Assembly (NCBI RefSeq): GCF_007845675.1
Contig: NZ_VOBR01000005.1
Span: 1 to 64,000 of the forward strand
DNA from: Lentzea tibetensis
GTDB taxonomy: Bacteria > Actinomycetota > Actinomycetes > Mycobacteriales > Pseudonocardiaceae
Direction of reading: 5' to 3'
DNA: 64,000 nucleotides
How positions within the stretch are numbered: the first letter of the stretch is position 1; every line of letters begins with the position of its first letter. A program made the position numbers and the translations under genes. Under the pieces are notes generated by a model. The model made no database searches. It saw only the letters and a list, made by a program, of their open reading frames with translations, and was not told the origin of the DNA. This document shows positions 28,270 to 36,900 of this stretch, piece by piece.

Positions 28270-29508
28270 TCACACGCCCACGCCGGCACCGGCATCCACA
28301 CCGGCGCCAGCGCTCACACCTGCGCCGACCGCGGCGTCGACGTCGGCGGCGACAGCCGCCGTCAGACCGAGGGCAGCGGCCAGCGCGACGTCGAGGTCCA
28401 CGTCTGCGGCCACGCCGAGCGCGACGGCGAGACCGAGGCCCGCGTCAACGTCGACGTCGGCAACCGCACCAGCGCCCACACCGGCATCCACGTCAGCGTC
28501 AGCGTCAGCGTCAACGTCGGCGTCAACGTCGGCGTCGGCGTCAACGTCCACATCCGCACCGGCAGCCACACCGACACCGACACCAACGCCCACACCCACA
28601 CCAACGCCCACGCCGACACCGGCGCCCACACCGACACCGGCGCCCACACCGACACCGGCGTCGGCATCCACGTCGGCATCCGCACCGGCAGCCACACCCA
28701 CGCCGCCGTTCACCACCACGTGCACGCCCGCGCCCGCGGTCACGTCGACCACGACACCGGTCGCCGCGTCCACGTCGGCAGCGACATCCGCGTCCGCGCC
28801 GGCATCGACGTCGGCATCCGCGTCAGCGTCGGCATCCACGTCCGCGCCGGCATCCACGTCCACGTCGGCATCCGCATCGACGTCGGCATCCACGTCAGCG
28901 TCGGCGTCCACGTCAGCGTCGGCGTCCACGTCAGCGCCCACGGCGACGTCCGCGGCGACACCAGCGACCACGCCGAGAGCAGCGGCGAGAGAAGCGTCAA
29001 CGCCCACGGCGGCCGCGACACCGAGTCCCACGCCGACACCCGCGTCAGCCGTGGCGCCAACACCCGCGACAGCGTTCACGCCGGCCTGCGCGGTGGCGTT
29101 GCCCGCCGCGTCGGCCGTGGCCGTGGTCACGACCAGGTCCGGGTCGTCGATGCCGGCCATCGTGACGACACCGGGGTCGTGGTCGGCGGACGTCTCGATC
29201 ACCGGGTCGTCGTGCCCGGTCGCGGCCAGGAGCACCGGGTCGTGGTTGCCGGAGAGCACCGGCTGCGGGCCACCCGCCGGGTACATCGTGTCGTCATCGG
29301 TACCCACGCCCATGATCCCCGCGTCCGGGGCGGACGCACCGGAGGCCGGCTCGGACTGCGCGGGCGCACTCGCGACCGGGGCGTCCTGCGAGGCCGGACC
29401 CATGTGGTCCTCCTGCACGTGCGCACTCGCAGTCGAGAACCCGTTCGCGAGAACCGCGACGCTCGCCGCCGCCACCGTCAGCAGTCCCTTGTACAGCTTC
29501 TTCTGCAT
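28270..29508 (-). CDS. Secreted low-complexity protein with Asp/Ala/Val and Gly/Val repeats
   Basis: 412 residues. A signal peptide (about 1-29, ending STASA) is preceded by an excellent AAAGGAAACGG site. Residues 30-130 are of mixed composition with several HDP/DDP motifs. After about residue 145 only Ala, Val, Gly and Asp dominate. Residues 191-248 and 316-343 alternate Asp with Ala or Val. Residues 283-314 are almost pure Gly-Val repeats, elastin-like. No Cys is visible and there is no anchor motif. I recognise no family. A regularly spaced acidic side could bind divalent metal, but that is speculation. It lies between lsr2 and an ECF sigma gene. Confidence 0.75.
   Translation of the reverse strand: MQKKLYKGLLTVAAASVAVLANGFSTASAHVQEDHMGPASQDAPVASAPAQSEPASGASAPDAGIMGVGTDDDTMYPAGGPQPVLSGNHDPVLLAATGHDDPVIETSADHDPGVVTMAGIDDPDLVVTTATADAAGNATAQAGVNAVAGVGATADAGVGVGLGVAAAVGVDASLAAALGVVAGVAADVAVGADVDADADVDADADVDADVDADADVDVDAGADVDADADADADVDAGADADVAADVDAATGVVVDVTAGAGVHVVVNGGVGVAAGADADVDADAGVGVGAGVGVGAGVGVGVGVGVGVGVGVGVAAGADVDVDADADVDADVDADADADVDAGVGAGAVADVDVDAGLGLAVALGVAADVDLDVALAAALGLTAAVAADVDAAVGAGVSAGAGVDAGAGVGV
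28480..28938. repeat. Hexamer-type low-complexity DNA within the Asp/Val/Gly protein gene
   Basis: Plus-strand GTCGGC/GTCAGC/GTCCAC-like units recur with 6- and 12-base periodicity, encoding the Asp-Val-Asp-Ala and Gly-Val runs on the minus strand. The lack of stops makes long spurious frames on the plus strand here. Such tracts are prone to length change by slippage or recombination. Confidence 0.8.
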
Positions 29509-29706
29509 TCCGTTTCCTTTGTTTCAAACTCGATGGATCGAGGTACGAGAGCCTCGTGACTCAATGGGAGACACGCCGCGGCCAGGATTCGTTTCGAACG
29601 ATGCGGCACGGCGCAGCCCGAACGCTAGCGAGAAAGAAAAATGAAAGCCAAACCGAGTCATCAATTATGGGGATGATCAAGACGAATTTTGGGGATGCCG
29701 ACGCCG

Positions 29707-30513
29707 TCAGAACGCGGCAGCGAGAGCCGCACGCCTGTTCGCGGGTGCGGGCAGCGAGATCGACACCGGCGAGCAACGGCGAAGCTGCGTCAGCAGGTCC
29801 GACAGCTCACCGACCGCTGCCGCGCAACTGGCACACGACTCGATGTGGTGCTGGACGCGCACCCGCAGACCGCGGCCCAGCCGACCGCACAGCCACGCGG
29901 CGAGGTTGCTCGCGGGCAGCCTGCACTCCTCGTTCACCGCGGCCTTGACGTGCATCTGCACGTAGGCGACCCGAAGCCCCTCTCGCGCGCGGAACGCGAG
30001 CGCCGCCAACGCGTTCGGCTGCAGGCCGAGCAGGTCGGCGACAGCGGACGTCGAGCGGTTCTCGATCTCGAGGTGGACCAGCACGGTCCGCCACCGCTCC
30101 GGCAGGCTCTCCAGCGCCTGGACGGCGAGGTCGGCGTCGAGCTTCTCGATCAGCAGGTCGCGGTCGATCGTGGGCAAGACCTGCTCCGGCAGTTCGGCAT
30201 GTCGGTCGACCAGGCGCTCACCGGCCAGCTGCTTGTAGAACGTCGTGCGGACGGTGGTGAGCAGGTAGGCGCGGAACTGCGCCGTCGGGCCTCCGCCGGA
30301 CACGATCCGCCGCAGCACCTTGGTGAAGGCTTCGGCGACGAGGTCATCCGCACCCTGCGAGGTGCCCAGCAGCCGGCACGCGAAGCTGTGCGCGGCCGAC
30401 TCGTACCTGCCGTACAGCTCACCGAACGCCTCCCGGTCACCCCGGCGCACGGCGTTGAGCAGGTAGGCATCCGGATCACAGCCAACCCTGTTGTCGTCGA
30501 GGTCCTGAGCCAT
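29707..30513 (-). CDS. ECF-type sigma factor with C-terminal His/Cys segment (module A)
   Basis: 268 residues. Region 2 is visible at AFGELYGRYESAAHSF and GADDLVAEAFTKVLRR. Region 4 includes LPERWRTVLVHLEIENRS and VADLLGLQPNALAALAFRAR. After the usual sigma ends (about 190) comes a segment with HHIESCASCAAAVGEL, the H-x3-C-x2-C arrangement of zinc-binding anti-sigma domains. This suggests a built-in regulatory part. It is a paralogue of the sigma factor at 55.1 kb; both share the leader GTAGGTGA before ATG. It is the last gene of module A. Confidence 0.9.
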   Translation of the reverse strand: MAQDLDDNRVGCDPDAYLLNAVRRGDREAFGELYGRYESAAHSFACRLLGTSQGADDLVAEAFTKVLRRIVSGGGPTAQFRAYLLTTVRTTFYKQLAGERLVDRHAELPEQVLPTIDRDLLIEKLDADLAVQALESLPERWRTVLVHLEIENRSTSAVADLLGLQPNALAALAFRAREGLRVAYVQMHVKAAVNEECRLPASNLAAWLCGRLGRGLRVRVQHHIESCASCAAAVGELSDLLTQLRRCSPVSISLPAPANRRAALAAAF

Positions 30514-30737
30514 CTCACCTACGCCCTTTGTCCGGTGGTCGGTAGGCCAAAGCTACAACCAGGCTCAACGAAAAGCAGCGCACGAGCCTCCATTCCGACA
30601 TCTTTTCCGCCCGTCCGGCTCGACTGCGGTAACTCAGCCACTCGATGCCATCCCAATAATTGCCGAGACAGTCATCCGATGTGATGATGACCGCGCACGA
30701 AGAAGTGCAATGTGATTGCTCAGCGACAGAATTCAAG

Positions 30738-31142
30738 TCACCTGCCACCGCGAGCGAACATCGACGACGCGGGCCGGAGCAGCTTCGGTGCCGCCGAGTG
30801 CTCGGGATGGGGCAGCGCGCGCAACTCCCCGATCGCGTCGATCATCGTGCCCGTGTACTCCCAGAGGACCTGTGGCACCGCGACGCGCCGTGCGGCGAGG
30901 TAGTCGTCAGTGCGCAGCCGGGCGACGGTCACGTCGTCGACGGCACGCACGGTGATCGTCTCGCTCACGACGAGCCCCACCCGCACGCCGTAGAGGCACT
31001 CGACCCCGTGGATGCTGGCCTGGAAGAACGTCCACCCACCACCTCCCGACCGCGCCAGCGACGCGAGCTCGGCCAGGTGCGGATGGCGGCGAAGAGCTTC
31101 CCGGAACTGCGGACTGGACACCAGAACCCACCTCTCGGTCAT
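30738..31142 (-). CDS. Hypothetical protein downstream of the PTPS-like gene
   Basis: 134 residues, soluble, no signal peptide. It is rich in Arg, Val and Leu and predicted mixed alpha/beta from its alternation pattern. I recognise no family. ATG 31142 overlaps the stop of the PTPS-like gene by four bases, so the two are translationally coupled and probably act together. It has no counterpart in module B. Confidence 0.7.
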   Translation of the reverse strand: MTERWVLVSSPQFREALRRHPHLAELASLARSGGGGWTFFQASIHGVECLYGVRVGLVVSETITVRAVDDVTVARLRTDDYLAARRVAVPQVLWEYTGTMIDAIGELRALPHPEHSAAPKLLRPASSMFARGGR

Positions 31143-31531
31143 CGAACGCCGTCTCGGCCCCGTATCGCGAGGCACCGCGCGCGCGACGCGCGGCCTGCCG
31201 AGACCGCCACGCTGTGCAGCGTCTCGGTGACGTAGCCGCCCAGGTGGGAGCGGCACCACCTGACCAGGTGCCCGGCAAGTCGCGCCGGGGTCGGATCTCC
31301 CACCAGCACGTCGTTGAGGTGCCGGGCCTCCAGCTCCGTCGTCACGTACCGGCGCAGGGGTTCCAGCGCCGCGGTCTCGGCCGGGCCGTCCGTCGGCAGC
31401 AGTGAGGCCGCGAACAACACGACCTCCACGGACCACTGGTGCATGTGCACGCCGTGGCACGGATGTGTCGACTGGAGCCCGAGGATCTCGTGCGTGGCGA
31501 CGAAGGTGTAGTGCTCGCTGATCTCATACAT
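31139..31531 (-). CDS. 6-pyruvoyltetrahydropterin synthase/QueD-like protein
   Basis: 130 residues, normal for the family. The zinc ligands match QueD: His in FVATHE, and the pair in HGVHMHQW. The catalytic Cys sits four residues before the first of these two His (CHGVH), as in QueD (CGRLH). RHLNDV matches the HYLND motif and DPTPARLAGHLV matches the NPTSE helix. The C-terminal Glu that holds the pterin is not evident (VSAG in place of KET), so substrate or activity may differ. No other queuosine or biopterin gene is near. It is coupled to the 134-residue protein. Confidence 0.72.
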   Translation of the reverse strand: MYEISEHYTFVATHEILGLQSTHPCHGVHMHQWSVEVVLFAASLLPTDGPAETAALEPLRRYVTTELEARHLNDVLVGDPTPARLAGHLVRWCRSHLGGYVTETLHSVAVSAGRASRARCLAIRGRDGVR

Positions 31532-31544
31532 GATGGCGCCGGCG

Positions 31545-31808
31545 TCACGACCGGCGCGCCGGCTCCGAGATGCCGGGCTCGGCGGAGGCGGCTCGCACGG
31601 CCGCGGCCTTGAGCGCCGCACGCAGGCGGCCCACCTGCAGCGGCGCCAGGTAGACGGGACCGAACGCGGTTCCCTCCAGTGCGACACATCCGCGACCTAG
31701 GCTGACGATCACCGTCGAGTCACCCCTCCGCTCATCCCCTCCGACGCCGCGGGGCGAGGCGGCCCTCCGGCCGCGTCCCAGCCGGTCCAGGATCGACAAC
31801 AGCGGCAT
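31545..31808 (-). CDS. Small conserved protein, paralogue of the one in module B
   Basis: 87 residues. The central part, GRGCVALEGTAFGPVYLAPL followed by Q-x3-RLRAAL, aligns with the protein at 56.0 kb: G-x-V-x-LEG-x2-F-x2-V-x-L-x3-Q-x2-RLR-x-AL-x-AA. The N-terminus is basic and the C-terminus differs. No known family comes to mind. In both modules this gene lies between the ECF sigma gene and the LuxR-type gene, so it may be a partner or modulator of one of them. Confidence 0.7.
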   Translation of the reverse strand: MPLLSILDRLGRGRRAASPRGVGGDERRGDSTVIVSLGRGCVALEGTAFGPVYLAPLQVGRLRAALKAAAVRAASAEPGISEPARRS

Positions 31809-31876
31809 TCTCCGATCACGGCGACTCACCAAACCAGCTCCTCGTCGATCTGACTGCCGGACACACGAGATCGAGA

Positions 31877-31912
31877 CCGCGGTGGCGGGGAAGGAGATAC
31901 CCGCCACCACGG
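31877..31912 (-). terminator. Hairpin between LuxR-type gene A and the small conserved gene
   Basis: A perfect 9-base stem GGTGGCGGG/CCCGCCACC with a 10-base loop extends through one mismatch to 12 of 13 pairs. It lies in the 227-base gap downstream of the LuxR-type gene on the minus strand. No T-run follows, so it is a GC-rich terminator or attenuator candidate. Confidence 0.5.
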
Positions 31913-32035
31913 CCCCTGGAGGCGACGGAGTCACGACCGGGTCACCCGAAGTTTCACCGGCCGCGACGGGGCTATGTCCGTCGCCGTGAATGTGGACCCC
32001 ACCGCACGGGGTTCATTACGACCCGCCTCGCCGTA

Positions 32036-32734
32036 TCACCCGGAGGGGGTCGATTCGTTGGAGAGCAAGGACATCGTGAACGCCTTCGCGACTGCGTGCG
32101 CCCGGTCTCTCGCCTCCAGCTTGCGCAGGACGTGGTTCACGTGCGTCCGGACGGTCTCGGCGGTGACGCCCAGCATGCTCGCGATCTGCACAGCTGTGCG
32201 CCCTTCGGCGACCAGCTGCAGCACCTCCAGTTCGCGCCGGGTCAGCGGCCTGCTCTTGGTGATCGCGACCGGCCTGAGCGGGCCGACGGAGGCGTGCAGG
32301 TGGGGGTCGACGAAGTGGCCGAGGTCGACGCCGAGTCTGATCGCCGCGATCAGGCGATCGGCGTCGGCCTCGATGGGCACCAGCGAGTGCACCCCGTGAC
32401 ATCGCGCCCGTGCCATCGCCTCCTGGTTCCGTGCCTCGTCCCCGAGCAGTGCGACCACGGTCAGCTCCTTGAACAGGCGGGTCAGCAGCTCGCACAGCTT
32501 CCAGCCGGGATCGCTGCGCGAGCTGATCAGCACGACGTCCGGGCCGGTCCGTTCGCACAGCTCGATGGCGGCGCGCGCTCCGCCGACCGCGTCGACCCAC
32601 ACCAGTGCCGGGTCCGCGGTGACGACGGTCTGCACGCCACGCCGCAGCAACGGCACCAGGTCGACGAGCGCGACCGCGATCCTGCGCTCAGGGACGTGTG
32701 CGCGAGCCTCGGCGATCGGCGACGCGGCGGTCAC
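32036..32734 (-). CDS. LuxR-type regulator with degenerate receiver (module A)
   Basis: 232 residues. The N-terminal receiver-like domain (about 18-140) keeps the fold pattern, but the phospho-acceptor position reads PDVVLISSRSDPGW, with Ser instead of Asp, and the acidic pair is reduced to one Asp (ALVDLVPLL). The C-terminal LuxR HTH is intact: LTRRELEVLQLVAEGRTAVQ and VTAETVRTHVNHVLRKLEA. Regulation is therefore probably not by standard phosphorylation. GTG 32734 overlaps the upstream gene's stop (GTGA). It is paralogous to 56401-57060 and to the lone receiver at 33420. Confidence 0.88.
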   Translation of the reverse strand: MTAASPIAEARAHVPERRIAVALVDLVPLLRRGVQTVVTADPALVWVDAVGGARAAIELCERTGPDVVLISSRSDPGWKLCELLTRLFKELTVVALLGDEARNQEAMARARCHGVHSLVPIEADADRLIAAIRLGVDLGHFVDPHLHASVGPLRPVAITKSRPLTRRELEVLQLVAEGRTAVQIASMLGVTAETVRTHVNHVLRKLEARDRAHAVAKAFTMSLLSNESTPSG

Positions 32735-33234
32735 CCGCACGTCATCGGCCGATCGGAGCGGCGATGCCCGCTTCCGCCTGGATGCTTGTCGGGCAGTACG
32801 CCCACCGACATGCTCGCCGCAGGCGGTGTCGTGCGCGGCGGCTTCGTCTGCGGCTGTCCGGCGCACGACATGGGCGGGGCCACCGGGTCCGCGTCCCGTG
32901 CGACCGGCGGAATCACGGGGCCGGTGGACTTCACCGGCCCCACCGGCCCCGGCGGCGGTGTGGCGGCCCCCGGTGCGGGCGGCTCGGCCGTCGGCCCGTC
33001 GTTCACCACGGTCACCGTGACCACGCGTTCGGGCACGTCCGCACTGGCGTTCCCGGCCACCGTCGCCCCGGCGCCGGGGGTTCGGTAGACGGAGTCGAAC
33101 GACGCGCCGACGAGAACCGCGAGCGGCACGAGCAGCGCGGCAACGAGACTCCTCTTCGCACAGTCGTCGCATTTGGACTGATTCTCCTTCGGCGACACCA
33201 GCCGATGTCTGCCCGCTGCTCTGCGGCGCCACAT
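32731..33234 (-). CDS. Membrane-anchored Pro-rich protein
   Basis: 167 residues. A short basic N-terminus with a Cys pair (CDDC) precedes one membrane segment (about 33-48, LVAALLVPLAVLVGASF). The rest, about 120 residues, is rich in Pro, Thr, Val and Gly and is probably extracytoplasmic and extended. Its stop overlaps the LuxR-type gene's start, so it may be its membrane partner or sensor. GGGAG precedes ATG 33234. I recognise no family. Confidence 0.65.
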   Translation of the reverse strand: MWRRRAAGRHRLVSPKENQSKCDDCAKRSLVAALLVPLAVLVGASFDSVYRTPGAGATVAGNASADVPERVVTVTVVNDGPTAEPPAPGAATPPPGPVGPVKSTGPVIPPVARDADPVAPPMSCAGQPQTKPPRTTPPAASMSVGVLPDKHPGGSGHRRSDRPMTCG

Positions 33235-33419
33235 GCCGACTCCCGTTCCGGTCTTGTCGTTTCGACACATCACGGTGGATGACCTCGGCGGGCGGACCGC
33301 TTACGCGTGGAGAGGCGAGTTCACCGGAGCGAGCGAACCTCGGCGTCCACGCGTAATCCGGGTGCGGCCGGGGTGTCTATCAACGTCGTTGCCCGATCTG
33401 TCTCAGGAGGACACGAGTC

Positions 33420-33839
33420 GTGATCAGCCGTGTGCCGACGCGCGTTCTGCGCGTCGCCCTCATCAGCTCCCAGCCGTCGCTGGAGCGAGGAGTAGCCCCG
33501 ATCGTCCGGGAAAGTCCCCAGCTGACGTGGACGGGCTCGGCGCCGGACTCGGACGGCGCGATCCACCTCTGCCGGGCCGACGGCCCGGACGTGCTGCTGG
33601 TCGACTCGGCGACCGACCCGCGGTGGGACATGTCGCTGTTGCTGACCTCCATGTTCCCGAACCTGGTGATCGTCGCGCTGCTGCGCAGGCAGTCCCGCAA
33701 CTCGGTGACCGCCGCCTGGGCGCGGCTGCACGGCGTGCAGGGCCTCGTCGGCCTCAACGCCGACGCCTCCTGCCTGCTCGCCGCGATCCAGTCGGCTGTC
33801 GAGATCGGCCACTACGTGCAGCCGGGGATCACCACCTAG
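33420..33839 (+). CDS. Stand-alone atypical receiver, paralogue of the LuxR-type regulators' N-terminal half
   Basis: 139 residues. It aligns along its length with residues about 18-150 of the LuxR-type regulators A and B (RVALISSQPSLERGV, DPRWDMSLLLTSMFPNLVIVALL, GHYVQPGI) but ends before any HTH. Unlike those two, it has Asp at the acceptor position (VLLVDSATDP). AGGAGGACACGA precedes GTG 33420, a strong site. It is divergent from the module A regulator operon. A role as competitor or partner of the LuxR-type proteins is inference. Confidence 0.75.
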   Translation: MISRVPTRVLRVALISSQPSLERGVAPIVRESPQLTWTGSAPDSDGAIHLCRADGPDVLLVDSATDPRWDMSLLLTSMFPNLVIVALLRRQSRNSVTAAWARLHGVQGLVGLNADASCLLAAIQSAVEIGHYVQPGITT

Positions 33840-33937
33840 GACCTCGTCAGGTTGGCCGTTCAGGGTCGTGGGTGCACAGGAGGCCGGTAGCATGCCGAAT
33901 CACTCACTCCCCTGAACAGCTGCGACGGATCGCGGCA

Positions 33938-36900
33938 TCACCGCGATCGGCGGCGGGTGGCCAGCACGAGCGCGACCCCGGCGATGAGCAGCACGGCGCC
34001 CATACCGGCCAGCCACTCGATGTCCAACCCGGTCGCCGCGAGGCTGTCGTCGGGCACCGGGGCGCAGGCGTCGGTGGTGAGGCTGGTTCCGTTGACGATC
34101 ACCGTGGCGGTGTTGCGCAGTCCGCCGCCCTGTTCCCCCGCGGCCGGTGCGCAGCCCGCCCGCGCACTCGCGCCAGGCTCGGCGTGCACCGTGACGACGT
34201 AGGTGTGCCCGGCGCCCGCGGCCAGACGCACGCCGTTCGCGACCCGCAGGTCCGTCCTGCCGTTCCAGCCGGGGTTCGTCGGAGCCACGTCGGGGCTCAT
34301 CATCACGGTCGCGCCGGTCACTTCGGTCCCCGCACCGAGCCGCAGTTGGTCGTCGAGGTCGTACGTCGTGTCGGCAGCGCCCTTGTTCACCACCGTGATC
34401 CGGTAGTCGACGACGACGTCGCCGCCGGGCTCGACCCGAGGCGAACCCGGCAGCACGACCTTGGTGAGCGTGACGCCGGGGAAGGGAGCGCACGCGTTGG
34501 CCGAGGTCGAGACGCCGTTCACGACCATCGCCGCGGTGTTCAGCGCACCGGTGCCCTCCTCGTCCTGCCCGAGCGCGCAGTCGAACGCCTCGGCACGGGC
34601 GCTCGCGGGTGGGGTGGCGACGACCTCGACGGTGTAGGTGTGCTCCTCGCCCGCCGCCAACGGGATGTCCTCGCCCACAACGGGAACGAGCCGACCGTCC
34701 CAACCGGACACTCCTTCGGCGGTGGCCGACTCGATGGTCGTGCCCGTGCCGAACCGCAGGCTGTCGTGCAGGCTGTACGAGGTCCCCGCCGCGCCGTCGT
34801 TGGTGACGGTGATCCGATAGGTGATCGCGTACCGGCCGTCTCCGCGCGGCGTGGCACGCACGACGTCCTTGGTCAGGGCGACCGCGGGAAGCCCGTCGCA
34901 CGCGGCGGCTTCCTCGGTGACACCGTTGCTGTTCATCGTGACGAGGTTGCGCAGACCGGTGCCGCTCTCGCCGGGGTCGACGACGCAGTCCGTCGCCTTC
35001 CCGGTGGCCAGCGACCGCACGGTCGTGGTGACTCGGTAGACGTGCGAACCGCCACCGGCGATCGTCACGTCGGTGACGAACCGTCCGTCGTCCGTGCCGC
35101 GCCACCCGCTGTCGGGTGCCGGGCCGTCGCCGACGGCGCTCGCCGCCACCTCGTCGGTCCGGATCCCCGAGCCGAACCGCAGGTGGTCGGTCAAGCTGTA
35201 GACGGCCGCACCGGCGCCGGTGTTCGTCACCGTGATCTCGTACATCGCGGTGTGCGTGCCGTCGCCGTTGGGTGTGACCGGAGCCGCCATCTCTTGCGTG
35301 ACCGACAGGAGTGCCGCCTCGGCGCAGGCCTCCGCGGTGCGGGCTGAGCCGTTGCTGGTCGCGACGGCGCGGCCGAGGAACCCCGTGCCGGTCTCGCCCT
35401 TGTCGAGCATGCAGTCGGTCGCCGCGGTCGCGGCAGTGGTGGGATCGACCACGTAGACGACGGTCAGCTGATAGGTGTGAGTGACGTCCGCCGCGATGCC
35501 GACCCCGCTCACGATCTCCTGCCCGGCCGTGCCGTTCCAAGCCTGGTTCGTGGCGACCGGTCCGGCCGCCACCGCCGACACGACACTGATCCCCTTGCCC
35601 GGCAACAGTTCGTCGGTCAGGTCGTACGCGGTCGCCTGGGCACCTGAGTTCCGCACGTCGATCTCGTAGACAACGGTGTGCGTGCCGTCGCCGTTCGGCT
35701 TCGGCGAGCCCGGCAGCACCACCTTCGAGATCGAGAGATGCGGGAACGCGACGCACGCGGTCGCGGCACGGGACACCCCGTTGCTCAGCACGATGGCCCT
35801 GTTGCGGGCTCCCGTTCCGCTCTCACCCGAGTCCAACGCGCAGTCCAGAGCTCCCGCGGCGGGATCGTCCGGTGGGCTCGCGGTCACGGTGACCACGTAG
35901 ACGTGGCTGCTGTTGGCCTCGATGGAGACGTCCGACGCGACGAAGGGATCGGTCGAGCCGTCCCACCCGGCGCCGGTTCCCGCCGCGGGTGGGAGCGTCG
36001 CGCTCGCTGCGACGATCTGCACGTCCGCGCCGTACTCGAGCGAGTCGGCGAGGTCGTAGCGGCCTTCGCCCGCGCCATCGTTCGTCACGGTGACCTCGTA
36101 GGTGGTCGTGTACGTGGAGTCGCCGTTCGGAACGAAGCCGGTCACCTTCTTGCCAACGGAGATCACCGGCAGAGCGGTGCACGCCTCGACGGCGAGGGAG
36201 CGTCCGTTCTGCGTCGCGGTCGCGATGTTGCGCAGACCAGTGCCCGTCTCGCCGGGATCCGCGATGCAGTCAGCCCTGGTGCCGGTGACGCTCGGATCCG
36301 GTTCGACCACCACGGTGACGCGGTAGACGTGCGAGGTGCTGCCGGAGACCGGGATCGCCTTCACCACCACGACGTCCGACGCACCGTCCCAGGACGAGCT
36401 GGTGGGCAGCGTCCCCGGTGACGTGTTCACGACGCCGGTGGTCCGGACGTCGATGCCTGCGCCGAACCTCAGCTGGTCGGTCAGGTCGTACGTGGTCGCG
36501 CCCGCGCCGCGGTTGGCCACGGTCACGTCGTAGATCTGGGTGAAGGTGCCCTCGCCACCGGGTGCCGGGCCGCCGACCGCCTGCTTGGTGACCGCGAGGT
36601 TCGGCGCCTCGACGCACGCATCGGCGTGCTGGCTGTGGCCGTCGCCGGTCACCGTGGCGGTGCCGAGGAAACCCGTTCCGCTCTCGCCGTCCGCCACCAC
36701 GCAGTCCGTCGCCCCGCCGGCGGCCGCGGGATCCACCGAGGTGACCGCGGTCGCGACATAGGTGTGCGTGTCCCCCGGTTCGATGTCCACACCGGACGCC
36801 ACGGAGGTGGAGCCCCGTCCGTCCCAGCCGGGACTCACCGGCACCGTCCCCGGCGCGATGTTCGCCACCGACACCACGCCCGCCGACAGGCCGGAACCGA

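Noticed and set aside
28480-28960. Possible CRISPR-like or minisatellite array from the periodic sequence
   Set aside because: The period is 6-12 bases with no unique spacers, and it is fully explained by protein-coding dipeptide repeats.
28216-29644. Two long plus-strand frames opposite the Asp/Val/Gly protein, one Thr/Ser/Ala-rich
   Set aside because: They come from the stop-free hexamer repeats. The minus frame has a signal peptide and a strong ribosome site; the plus frames have neither.
31980-32399. A 141-codon plus-strand frame starting near 31974
   Set aside because: It is mostly antisense to the LuxR-type gene A and has Ser/Thr/Arg-rich shadow composition and no ribosome binding site.
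33858-33916. Inverted GTTCAGGG/CCCTGAAC pair between the lone receiver and the giant surface gene as a terminator
   Set aside because: The arms are about 45 bases apart and short, giving a weak hairpin; I do not call a terminator.
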